This document shows, one piece after another, positions 15,321-22,838 of a DNA stretch of 55,969 nucleotides. The number at the start of each line of letters is the position of its first letter. The first letter of the stretch is position 1. The stretch lies in assembly GCA_945898095.1 (NCBI GenBank), contig CAMDHE010000014.1, forward strand, positions 1 to 55,969, in the 5' to 3' direction. The stretch comes from Roseateles toxinivorans. GTDB taxonomy: Bacteria; Pseudomonadota; Gammaproteobacteria; Burkholderiales; Burkholderiaceae_C. The position numbers and the translations under genes were made by a program. The notes beneath the pieces are model-generated. The model did no database searches and was not told the DNA's origin. It was given only the letters and a program-made list of their open reading frames with translations.

Positions 15321-16670
15321 TCAACGTGGGCTAAAGAGTTCGCGATAGAAGCGCAGCACGCGGTCCCAGGCCACGCGGCCCGCTTCGGCCGTGGCGCGCG
15401 GCTGGCCGCCGCAGGCCAGCGTGATCTTCGCCAGCGGGTGGTACAGCGAGGTACACATTGCCGTGGGCTGGCCCGGCGGCACCAGGTAGTGGCCCACGTT
15501 CTCGAAGGCCAGATGCTCGGCGCGGTGCGCCAGGCCGTGGCGGCGCAGGCGGTCGATGACACGGTCGCCGCCATAGGCGCTGGGCCACATCGCGTCTTCG
15601 CGGCCCGACAGCAGCAGCAGCGGCCCACCGCAGCGTTCCACCGGGATGCCGCAGCGCGCATCGGCATCCGCGCTGGCTGCGTCGCGTTGGTAGTCGGGCG
15701 TCACCGCGATGCCGTCGGGCGTGTGCACGGCCTCGGGTCCGCTCAGTGTCACGCGCACGTCGGCATAAAGCAGGGGCTGGCCGTCCAGCACCCAGCTGGG
15801 CCCCTCGTGCACGTTGCGCAGGTGGTCGAAGCCGGCCACCACGTTGTGGAAGGGCACCATGGCCACGCCGCCGCAGAACAGGTCGGGCCGGTAGGCCGCC
15901 AGCACGAGCGTCAGCTCGCCGCCGCGCGAGCCGCCCTGCACGGCGATGCGCTGCACGCCGAAATGCTGCCGCATCCACAGCGCGGCCTGCTCGAAGTAGG
16001 CCAGGTCGATGTGCTGCATCAGTTCGGGCCGGCCGGGCCAGGCGAAGGTGGCGGCGCTGAGCACCGGAATGCCGTGCGAGGCCAGCAGCGGCGCCCAGCT
16101 GTTCTCGACGCCGCCGCCCGAGCCGGTGAGCGACAGCACCGCACCGCGGGCTGGCGCGGCCCCAGGCGCGGGGTGGAAGGCCAGGCCGCGCACGGGGCCT
16201 TCGGCCAGCTCCTGCACGCGCACGCCCGGGCCCAGGCGCGTCTGGCTGAAGTGGCCTTCGGCCAGCACGCGGCCGCCGTCCAGCACGCGCAACGTGTGCC
16301 GGCGCGGCTGCAGCTTGTCGCCGCCGGGCTGGCCGGCCATGTGCATGAAGCTGCGGGCCTGGGCCATGAAGGCGGTGCGGTCGGCAACGCCCGCCGGGGC
16401 CATGGACCACAGCAGCCCGTCGCGGCTGGTGCCGTGGTAGCTGCCGCGGCGGCTGGGGGCGTCGGCAGTGTCGACCATGCCTGCGGCATCGGCACTCAAC
16501 TCGGCGCTGGCCAGCCAGCGCTGGCCGAAGTCGTCCACATGCTCGAGCTCGAGCGTGACGATCTGCCCCGGCGCCAGGCCGCTGGCGCACAAGGGCACCC
16601 AATCGCTGTACAGGTAGGGCTCGGGGTGCAGGTGGAGCGAGACGGGGGCGGCAGGAAGGACTGGATTCAT
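15321..16670 (-). CDS. BAAT-family hydrolase (BAAT2), paralogue of BAAT1
   Basis: 449 residues. N-terminal BAAT/thioester-hydrolase beta-sandwich, then LTGSGGGVE (181-189), nucleophile S248 in VQGGSRGGEL, acid D359 in SGREDAMWPS and H394 in NVGHYLVPP. The SRGGEL, DxMWPS and TGSGGG blocks are shared with BAAT1. Ser, not Cys, is the nucleophile. ATG 16670 was chosen; an in-frame TTG two codons upstream is possible. It lies between AH3 (104-nt gap containing a hairpin) and AH2 (18-nt gap). Amidohydrolase and BAAT genes alternate in this stretch, suggesting sequential hydrolysis of related bonds. Confidence 0.8.
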   Translation of the reverse strand: MNPVLPAAPVSLHLHPEPYLYSDWVPLCASGLAPGQIVTLELEHVDDFGQRWLASAELSADAAGMVDTADAPSRRGSYHGTSRDGLLWSMAPAGVADRTAFMAQARSFMHMAGQPGGDKLQPRRHTLRVLDGGRVLAEGHFSQTRLGPGVRVQELAEGPVRGLAFHPAPGAAPARGAVLSLTGSGGGVENSWAPLLASHGIPVLSAATFAWPGRPELMQHIDLAYFEQAALWMRQHFGVQRIAVQGGSRGGELTLVLAAYRPDLFCGGVAMVPFHNVVAGFDHLRNVHEGPSWVLDGQPLLYADVRVTLSGPEAVHTPDGIAVTPDYQRDAASADADARCGIPVERCGGPLLLLSGREDAMWPSAYGGDRVIDRLRRHGLAHRAEHLAFENVGHYLVPPGQPTAMCTSLYHPLAKITLACGGQPRATAEAGRVAWDRVLRFYRELFSPR

Positions 16671-16702
16671 CTTCAACTCATAGGGAACGGCGACAACCGT
16701 CT

Positions 16703-16734
16703 GTGCAGCGCACGGCCGAGGCCGCGCGCTGCAC
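16703..16734 (-). repeat. Intergenic hairpin between AH3 and BAAT2
   Basis: GTGCAGCGC (16703-16711) and GCGCTGCAC (16726-16734) form a perfect 9-bp stem with a GC-rich 14-nt loop that can itself fold. It sits in the only gap over 100 nt among the enzyme genes. No T-run follows on either strand, so it is more likely a processing, stability or attenuation element than a terminator. Confidence 0.45.
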
Positions 16735-16774
16735 TGGTGACGATGTACAGGTGTGTGGTCATCGGCTGCGCCCT

Positions 16775-18376
16775 TCAGGCCGCCGCCGGAACGGGCATGC
16801 GCGCATAGATCGCCTTGGCCCGCTCCAGACCGCGCGCCATCGCGTCGCGGCTCAGGTAGGCATTGCCCAGCATCACGCCCTCGATCTGGCGTGTCGCGGC
16901 GATATCGCGGCTGGGGTCGGCGCGCAGCAGCACCAGGTCGCTGCGCTTGCCCACCTCCAGCGTGCCGGAGACGGCCGATTCGCCGTGGTGCGCCGCCGAC
17001 TCGACCGTGGCGCTGCGCAATGCCTCGAGCGGGCTCATGCCCACGTCGCGCACGTACATCTCGAGTTCGTCGTGCAGGCTGTGCTCGAGCGTGACGTTGC
17101 CGTTACCGAAGTCGGTGCCGGACACGAAGCGCACGCCTTCAGCGCGCAACGCCTGCATCATCAGAATCGAGTGCGCCAGGATGTCGGTGCCTTGGATCAC
17201 GAACTGCGGCTGGCTGCTGAACATCTGCACGATCGGACCGTTGGGCCGCATCAGGTAGCGCAGCATGGGGTCGAGCACGTTGGAAAAACTGATGTCGTTG
17301 CGCTGCCCGATGTCGTATTCGAAGACTCGGGACACCGACAGCGTGGGGCAAACCGTGACATTGCGTTCAGCAGCCAGCCTGGCCACGCGGGTCATGTGCT
17401 CGGCGCTGGCGCGCTCGGGCATCGGCAGGTTGGAGAACAACTCGATGACATGCGCCACGCCGCTCTGCCCACTGCGCAGCGCGTGGTCGACGCGCACCGC
17501 AGCCGGAATGTGGCCATTGACCTCGATGCCGAGCGCCTTGCACTCGGCCATCAGGCGGTCGTAGGCCTCCAGCGGCAGCCGGGTATAGGGCTTGGCGAAG
17601 TCGAAGCCCTTCTCTTTCATTCGCCGCGCCGCGGTGGCAGCGCCTTCGGTGTCGCCGACGGCATAGGTGATGTGCGTGCCCCAGACCACTGGGTAACCGT
17701 CGACTACCGGTGAGGCCACACGCATCGCCGGGCCACGCAGGCGGCCGTCGCGCACCGCAGCGCGCAGGGCCAGTTCCTCAGCGGAGCCGGACATGACCTG
17801 GATGCGGGTGGTGCCTCCGGCCAGGTAGAGGAAGAGCACCAGGTCGTAGGGCAGCTGTAACTGGCTGCCATCCACGCCCGGACCGAGAAGCTTGGACCAG
17901 GCGTTGCTCATACCGATCAGAACGGGATGCACGTGGTTGTCGGCCAAGCCCGGGATGGCGTGCAGGCCGGTCGCGTCGACCACGCGCGCGCCCTCGGGCA
18001 CCGTCGCCGCGCTGGGCTGGGTGCCGACGATCACGCCATCGCGCACCAGCAGGTCATGCGCGGGCAGCGGTCGGTCGTCGGTCATTGGCCACAGCGTCGC
18101 GTTGCGGATCACCAGCAGTCGGCCGGCTTCTATCACGTCGTACAGGTCGCGGGTGTTAGCGTCGCTGCGGCCCACCCAGTCGCTCACCTCCTGCGGTGTG
18201 CCGTCGAAGAAACTCGGCGGCGGCTCGCTGGGTGCAGCAGCCGGCGGCGCGGCGCCCATGCCCATCGGCAACATCATCGCCATGTGCATCGGGCAGCACA
18301 GCATCCGCCAACCATTGGCTGCCATGCGCGGCGCGTGGGGAACTTCGGCGTTCGACACGAAAGGTGTTATGTTCAT
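16775..18376 (-). CDS. Amidohydrolase with N-terminal CCPxH extension (AH3), first enzyme gene of the run
   Basis: 533 residues from ATG 18376 (537 from ATG 18388). Numbered from 18388: CCPMH at 31-35, HxH H152/H154 (DNHVHPVLIG), K266 (DFAKPYTRL), H293 (NGHIPAA), H313 (VAHVIELF), D427 (SGTDFGNG). An early Met/Pro/Ala-rich stretch (MAMMLPMGMGAAPPAAAP) follows the Cys motif. It is the closest relative of AH2 in the window. Neither start has a clear Shine-Dalgarno. If the TTGACA/TATGCT promoter at 18384-18411 is used, transcription would begin at about 18377, making the 18376 start nearly leaderless; the other promoter at 18575-18603 gives a ~190-nt leader. Confidence 0.8.
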   Translation of the reverse strand: MNITPFVSNAEVPHAPRMAANGWRMLCCPMHMAMMLPMGMGAAPPAAAPSEPPPSFFDGTPQEVSDWVGRSDANTRDLYDVIEAGRLLVIRNATLWPMTDDRPLPAHDLLVRDGVIVGTQPSAATVPEGARVVDATGLHAIPGLADNHVHPVLIGMSNAWSKLLGPGVDGSQLQLPYDLVLFLYLAGGTTRIQVMSGSAEELALRAAVRDGRLRGPAMRVASPVVDGYPVVWGTHITYAVGDTEGAATAARRMKEKGFDFAKPYTRLPLEAYDRLMAECKALGIEVNGHIPAAVRVDHALRSGQSGVAHVIELFSNLPMPERASAEHMTRVARLAAERNVTVCPTLSVSRVFEYDIGQRNDISFSNVLDPMLRYLMRPNGPIVQMFSSQPQFVIQGTDILAHSILMMQALRAEGVRFVSGTDFGNGNVTLEHSLHDELEMYVRDVGMSPLEALRSATVESAAHHGESAVSGTLEVGKRSDLVLLRADPSRDIAATRQIEGVMLGNAYLSRDAMARGLERAKAIYARMPVPAAA

Positions 18377-18383
18377 CCGCTGG

Positions 18384-18411
18384 AGCATATCAAATTTTAA
18401 CTATTTGTCAA
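18384..18411 (-). promoter_or_regulatory. Operator site 1 with overlapping promoter of the enzyme genes
   Basis: The 15-mer TTAACTATTTGTCAA (18397-18411 on +) is one of four copies of a palindrome. On the minus strand its arm supplies TTGACA (-35), and 16 nt on is TATGCT (-10, 18389-18384), just before AH3. A bound regulator here would block or touch RNA polymerase at the start of the enzyme genes. Promoter and binding are inferred from sequence only. Confidence 0.55.
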
Positions 18412-18941
18412 TTTTTGGCTTTCACTTCTTCGAGCGGAGAGGGCGATGCACTTCCATGCAGTCCGGCGTAACGCCGAATTCTCACTCTCCTATTGATCCG
18501 TGCGGAATCCTGGCGATTTTTGCATTTTTCGCATCACGTTTGGCTGCCATTCCGGGACCGTTTTCAGGTTACTTTGTATAGCCATTACTTGACTTAAAGT
18601 CAAATAATGATGAATGACGGTCACCGAGCCCAACCACTCCTCCCCTTCCGTAGAATGACGATCCGCCATGTCGCAGAGTTTCCGTACACCCCGGGTCGGC
18701 GCGGCCGCCCTTGTCGCTGGTTCTTCCCCGCGCCCGTTGCTCGCGCCGGCATCGGCTTGCTGGCGGTCGCTGGCGGTCCAGTCGGCTTAGACCATGCGCT
18801 GCGGGCCGTGAGTAGTGGTCAGCATCAGGTCGCAGCCGGTGCCATGCGCGTCAACTACTGCGTCCCCTCGGGCCCGACGGCGCGCGCTCTACCCAGGGTC
18901 GTCGTCACTGCGAACTGCCGCCAAACACGGCAGTCCATCCG
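18412..18941. other. 530-bp control/gene-poor region between regulator and AH3
   Basis: The left part is AT-richer and holds operator site 2. To its right, a plus-strand frame (18607-19059) starts 3 nt after that operator, and a shorter frame at 18667-18789 would encode 40 residues; neither resembles a known family. The frame at 18607 runs antisense into the regulator gene, and its composition does not look coding. I see no RNA gene or clear terminator. A short leader peptide or a decayed gene cannot be excluded. Confidence 0.4.
18575..18603 (-). promoter_or_regulatory. Operator site 2 with best promoter for the amidohydrolase-thioesterase run
   Basis: TTGACTTAAAGTCAA (18589-18603) is an almost perfect palindrome. 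On the minus strand it provides TTGACT as -35 (18603-18598), a 17-nt spacer and TATACA as -10 (18580-18575), the best sigma-70-like promoter in the block, pointing toward AH3. The operator covers the -35, which fits repression; an activator using class-II geometry is also possible. Confidence 0.6.
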
Positions 18942-19622
18942 TCAGCGTTGCCCAGGCGACAGCAGGGCACCATCGAGCTTGATCTTGCGCTGGGCATTGG
19001 TGTTGACCCAGCCCTGCACTACCAGCATCTCGGTGGCACCCGCGGGAAACCTGCCGTAGTGCGGCACCTCGCCCCGGTAGGTCATGGTGTCGCCCGCGCG
19101 AAGGTGGTACTCACGCTCACCGATGCACATCACGAGTTCTCCCTTGACGACATGGTCGATCCAGAAGCCGTCAAACTGCACTGGCTTCATGGTCTTGCAG
19201 CCCTTGGCAGCCCGCATGCGCAGCAGACGTATCTGCACGTCGGGCAGCTCCATGATGCCCAATTGTTCGATGTGCAGCAGGTCGTCCTCGTGCGGCTTCT
19301 GGGTGCCCTGGGGTTGACCGGCACGCACCACCACCGGCTCGATCAATCCGGCCGAACTGCCGAACAGGTCGCCCACTTCCACACCCAATGCGGCTGCCAA
19401 TGCAGCAAGCACCGGCAGCGAGGGGATGCGTTCGGCCGACTCGATCTTGGACAACATTGCACCCGAGATGCCCGCCGCGCTCGACAGGGTCACCCCGGTC
19501 ATGTTGCGATGGATGCGATGGCCGCGCAGCCTCGCACCGATTGCCTTACGGAGATTGGCAATCAGCGGCGAGCCCTCGTCTTCGTTCGGGTCATTCAGCG
19601 GTTCATCTCGACTTGCATCCAT
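18942..19622 (-). CDS. XRE-family regulator with C-terminal cupin domain
   Basis: 226 residues. A helix-turn-helix of XRE type spans about 25-85 (VTLSSAAGISGAMLSKIESA, then IPSLPVLAALAAALGVEVGDLF). A cupin_2 domain covers about 145-215 (IDHVVKGELVMCIGEREYHL, LRAGDTMTYRGEVPH). Such HTH-cupin proteins sense small organic ligands and control adjacent catabolic genes. ATG 19622 was chosen over a GTG nine codons upstream. It follows the TonB receptor by 29 nt on the same strand, so receptor and regulator share a transcript, and it stands just upstream of the enzyme genes. It is the obvious candidate to bind the four 15-bp palindromes. Confidence 0.85.
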   Translation of the reverse strand: MDASRDEPLNDPNEDEGSPLIANLRKAIGARLRGHRIHRNMTGVTLSSAAGISGAMLSKIESAERIPSLPVLAALAAALGVEVGDLFGSSAGLIEPVVVRAGQPQGTQKPHEDDLLHIEQLGIMELPDVQIRLLRMRAAKGCKTMKPVQFDGFWIDHVVKGELVMCIGEREYHLRAGDTMTYRGEVPHYGRFPAGATEMLVVQGWVNTNAQRKIKLDGALLSPGQR

Positions 19623-19651
19623 GACCCGATTGTCCACGACTCGCCCCACGC

Positions 19652-21907
19652 TCAGAACCGATAGGTTGCGACAACGCCCGTCGTGCGCGGACGGATCGAT
19701 CCCACGGTTTCAGGCGGAAGTGAGCTCTGGAACACGTAGGGCCGCGCGTTTGTGGCGTTATTGATGAACATCGTCAAGCTAAGGTCTCTAATGTCCACGC
19801 CGCCACGAAGGTCCAGGGCTGTGTAGCCGCCGAGCACGCGGTTGGCACCGGGACTCGTGCGGAAATCGCTGTTGTAGCTACCCACACGCTGCACGCTGCC
19901 ACCGACAAACGCAGGCAGGTTGCCGACGGCAAATGAGTAACGTGCCGTAGCGTTCGCCGTAATTTGTGGAATACCAACCACCCTCGTTCCCTTGGGCGTG
20001 ACGCGTTCTTGGACTGCAAAAGTCGCCGGATCCGTCACCGTGTCCAAGCCAATCACGTTCTTGTTGATCCGGGAGTCAACATAGCCGACGCCGGCCGACA
20101 CCAGCAACCCGGAAATCGGCCTTGCAGCCAGGTCAATCTCAAAGCCATTCACGTCGATGCCCGCACCAGGGTTGCGGCGACCCAGCGAGTCGACATAGGC
20201 GAAGCCCGTGGGGGCGAATACCGTCAGCTGCGGGTCCGTCCAGCGGGTCGTATAGACGGCTACGTTGAGGTTTACCCTGTTCGCCAGCCAGCTTGTCTTG
20301 GCGCCGGCCTCGTAGGTCCAGAGGCTGTCACTGCCCGCAAATGCCGGCTGCGTGAAGTTCAGGCCCGGCGGAACGAAGAGCGGGAAGTTCGTCTTGCCCA
20401 TGCGGAAGCCCTTGCTAGCTTGTGCGTAGTAGATGTCTCTGCCCACAGCATAGGAAACCGAGACATACGGCGTCACCGGCTTCTCACTAAGGCGGGCTAC
20501 TGCAGGAGAAGGGAAGCCGAATTGAATCAGCGTATTGCTGTCGTCGGATGTGTACTTCGTGTAGCGCAGCCCTGCATTCACGGTGAGGCCGTTGTCGAAC
20601 TTATAGCCGAGTTCGCCGAATGCGGCCGATTGCTTGCGGTCGGTGCTGCTTGCCGAGCCGAAGAAGTTGCCGATCACGGGCACCGGCGTTTCCCCATTGT
20701 TGATCGTTTTCTCGGTTGAGTAGAACAGGCCAGCCGACCAAGTCAAGCCAGTCTTCACATCGGGCGAGAGGAATCGGAACTCCTGCGCGAATACCTTGGA
20801 GTCGAACTCGCCAATCGTGCGGTAGATCTGGTTGGCGGGCAGCCCGAACCCGGGGCCGAATGGGCCAAAGAATCCCGTGTTGTCGGCGTCATACTTGGCA
20901 GTCTTGTCGAAGTACGACGTGGCCGAGACGAACTCAAATGCCGAACCGCTGTACTTCAGTGCCACGCTGCCTGCACTGAGCTTGTCGCTCCAGGGCTCAA
21001 GGATTGCAGTCGGCTTGGCCTGAAAGTCGGTGCCAGGAAGAAACAATGAACCGTTCCCGGCCTTGATGTCCTGCGAGTAGATCCGCCCCGACACGCTCCA
21101 CTGCGACGTGATCTGGCCGAACAGTGCGACTCGCACGCCTTCCGTGGTGACCTCATTGACATCCTTGCCAAGGGTCGGGTGGTCGACATAGCCGGCCTGC
21201 TTGTTGCGGTACGCCGTGATGCCCACTGCCATCTGGTCCTTCACAAGCGGCGTCGACACGCTGGCCACGAGTTCCTGGTTCCAGTCGCTTGCGCCCTGCG
21301 TCTTCGACAGACCCAGCCGAGCGGACCCTTCCATGGCAGTCAGGCTGGGGTTGCGCGTCTCGATCTTGATCGTGCCGCCCAACGCCGCCGAGCCGTACAG
21401 CGTGCTGCGCGGGCCACGGATCAGGATGATCTTGTCGATGTCGTACAGCGCCAGGTCCACATTGCCCGAGGCCTGCACCACGCTGGTCGGCAGTTCGTCG
21501 ATGTAGATCGCCACCGTTGATTGGGTGAGCGAGAACCCGGTGTCGGTGACCCCACGGATCGCAATGTTGCGGCTGACCGCGGTCGCGCCCTTGTTGATGA
21601 CGACGCCAGGCTCCCCTGGCAATGCTTCCTCCAACGAGGAAACACCTCTTTCCTCCAACTGGTCGCCAGTGATGGCCTTGACGGACATCGGTACTTGCTG
21701 GATGGGCTCCTTGCGCTTGTTTGCGGTCACCTGGACTCTCTGAAGTTCCTCGGGTTTCGCAGCTTCCTGCGCCGCCGCCATGGAGCACACACTCAAAGCG
21801 AGCGTGCTGGCAACAGCTTGTGCGATGTAATTCATCTTCGCAACGGCATGTCGCGCGTATGGCCCGCGAGGTGGAGAAACTGCTCGATAAAGCATGGGGG
21901 TCAACAT
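19652..21907 (-). CDS. TonB-dependent outer-membrane receptor
   Basis: 751 residues. The plug domain begins at QRVQVTANKRKEPIQQVPMS and includes IRGVTDTGFSLT and IDKIILIRGPRSTLYGSAAL, the classic LIRGPxxxLYGxxA block, followed by a beta-barrel ending in the typical aromatic C-terminus VVATYRF. It imports a large or scarce compound using TonB/ExbBD energy. ATG 21907 was selected because AGGAG lies 9 nt upstream. The conventional signal peptide (MNYIAQAVASTLALSVCSMAAAQ) starts 24 residues later at 21835, so either the signal is unusually long or that inner ATG is used. Barrel features resemble receptors linked to catabolic genes rather than to siderophores. Confidence 0.9.
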   Translation of the reverse strand: MLTPMLYRAVSPPRGPYARHAVAKMNYIAQAVASTLALSVCSMAAAQEAAKPEELQRVQVTANKRKEPIQQVPMSVKAITGDQLEERGVSSLEEALPGEPGVVINKGATAVSRNIAIRGVTDTGFSLTQSTVAIYIDELPTSVVQASGNVDLALYDIDKIILIRGPRSTLYGSAALGGTIKIETRNPSLTAMEGSARLGLSKTQGASDWNQELVASVSTPLVKDQMAVGITAYRNKQAGYVDHPTLGKDVNEVTTEGVRVALFGQITSQWSVSGRIYSQDIKAGNGSLFLPGTDFQAKPTAILEPWSDKLSAGSVALKYSGSAFEFVSATSYFDKTAKYDADNTGFFGPFGPGFGLPANQIYRTIGEFDSKVFAQEFRFLSPDVKTGLTWSAGLFYSTEKTINNGETPVPVIGNFFGSASSTDRKQSAAFGELGYKFDNGLTVNAGLRYTKYTSDDSNTLIQFGFPSPAVARLSEKPVTPYVSVSYAVGRDIYYAQASKGFRMGKTNFPLFVPPGLNFTQPAFAGSDSLWTYEAGAKTSWLANRVNLNVAVYTTRWTDPQLTVFAPTGFAYVDSLGRRNPGAGIDVNGFEIDLAARPISGLLVSAGVGYVDSRINKNVIGLDTVTDPATFAVQERVTPKGTRVVGIPQITANATARYSFAVGNLPAFVGGSVQRVGSYNSDFRTSPGANRVLGGYTALDLRGGVDIRDLSLTMFINNATNARPYVFQSSLPPETVGSIRPRTTGVVATYRF

Positions 21908-21967
21908 ATGCAAAGTCTCCTGAAGGTTTGGTGGGCGATCTATTCAAGACGGGTACCTGAAGAGACA

Positions 21968-21996
21968 ATTCCATCAAAAAATTAACTATAAGTCAA
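21968..21996 (-). promoter_or_regulatory. Operator site 3 with overlapping promoter of the TonB receptor gene
   Basis: TTAACTATAAGTCAA (21982-21996). On the minus strand it gives TTGACT (-35, 21996-21991), a 17-nt spacer and TGGAAT (-10, 21973-21968), leaving a ~55-nt leader before the AGGAG/ATG of the receptor. The operator again contains the -35 hexamer. Confidence 0.6.
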
Positions 21997-22080
21997 TTAT
22001 TTTTCTAACGAATTTATGCTCTAAAACCCTTATTCTGCAATGAAAATTTGAATTTTTGTCAATTTCAATTACACATTTTA

Positions 22081-22095
22081 TTGACTTTTAGTTAA
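22081..22095. promoter_or_regulatory. Operator site 4 upstream of the TonB receptor gene
   Basis: TTGACTTTTAGTTAA, fourth copy of the palindrome, centred 99 bp upstream of site 3, with a half site TTTGTCAA between them (near 22055-22062). Paired sites about 100 bp apart mirror the paired sites upstream of AH3 (192 bp apart), compatible with looping or cooperative binding. The surrounding 21,960-22,110 is markedly AT-rich compared with the rest of the window. Confidence 0.55.
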
Positions 22096-22780
22096 ATTTT
22101 CTCAAACTACTTTTCAACGTGCCGCGCTCGACGGACCTTTCTTTTCTGGAACATCGGCATGTGCATCGAGGATGACGCGCTTGTGAATGCCGAAGGTTGC
22201 CCAAAGCCAACACGCCTATTCAACAGCGCCAAGACCCTGCGCATGAAGACTCCCTTCAGCAAGGACGAGGTCATCGAAGCCCAGAAGGCCGTGGTGTGTC
22301 TTTCGATGGAGAATCTGTCCGGGCTAAATCAGCGTGCTCTGAACCTGACGTTCGCATCGCCTGACCAGAATTTCTGAAACCCTGCCGCTCGTTAGCACCG
22401 ACTGAGTGCCCGTTGAAGACGGGTGGCCGCTGGAAGCAAGGCTCAAGGGATGCAATTGCAGCACCTCAAATCCGACTTTTCGCGAAGGTCGGCGCCTGGC
22501 CGACACGGTTAAGTAAGGCGTTCCGCCCACTGGATGTGAGGTTGAACATTATTTGACTCAAACCGACGCTGTACAGCTAATGCCAATGAAGTGGGCTGGA
22601 TGGCTGGAGGATTTCCAAGCAGATCAATGCGATTGAACGCCAGTGCCTGGAACCAACCTGCTCCTGGCGCATTGAAACCGGCAATCAGTCCCTTGGACAT
22701 GAGTCATTTCCAGCCCACCTTGATGAGTGAGCTTTCGCTCGCGCGCCAACGACCGGTGAGGCACCTCTCCTATCCCAGGA
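22096..22780. other. Gene-poor junction region
   Basis: The longest frame, 22159-22377 on the plus strand (72 residues, starting MCIEDDALVNAEG), has no ribosome site and no recognisable motif. On both strands the remainder is broken by stops. A 10-bp inverted repeat, GTGGGCTGGA (22591-22600) and TCCAGCCCAC (22709-22718), encloses 108 bp. It may represent a short mobile-element remnant, but no transposase sequence is discernible. Confidence 0.35.
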
Positions 22781-22819
22781 ATGTCAAGCTTTGACATTTT
22801 CTGATAGAGTCTTTACGGT
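22781..22819 (+). promoter_or_regulatory. Autoregulatory operator/promoter of the ParD-like gene
   Basis: ATGTCAA-GCT-TTGACAT (22781-22797) is a perfect 7-bp inverted repeat. Its right arm includes TTGACA, a consensus -35, followed after 17 nt by TACGGT as a weak -10. Ribbon-helix-helix antitoxins usually repress their own promoter by binding such palindromes. Confidence 0.6.
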
Positions 22820-22838
22820 TTATGACTGGAGAACCTCT

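Noticed and set aside
14778-16808. Plus-strand open frame of 676 codons
   Set aside because: Spans antisense to two genes (AH2 start and BAAT2) and their gaps; no start signal and no domain.
18607-19059. 150-codon plus-strand frame beginning next to operator site 2
   Set aside because: Runs antisense into the regulator gene and has no recognisable domain; described only as part of the control region.
22159-22377. 72-codon plus-strand frame upstream of parD-like gene
   Set aside because: No ribosome site, no similarity recognised, in a region where other frames are broken; not called as a gene.
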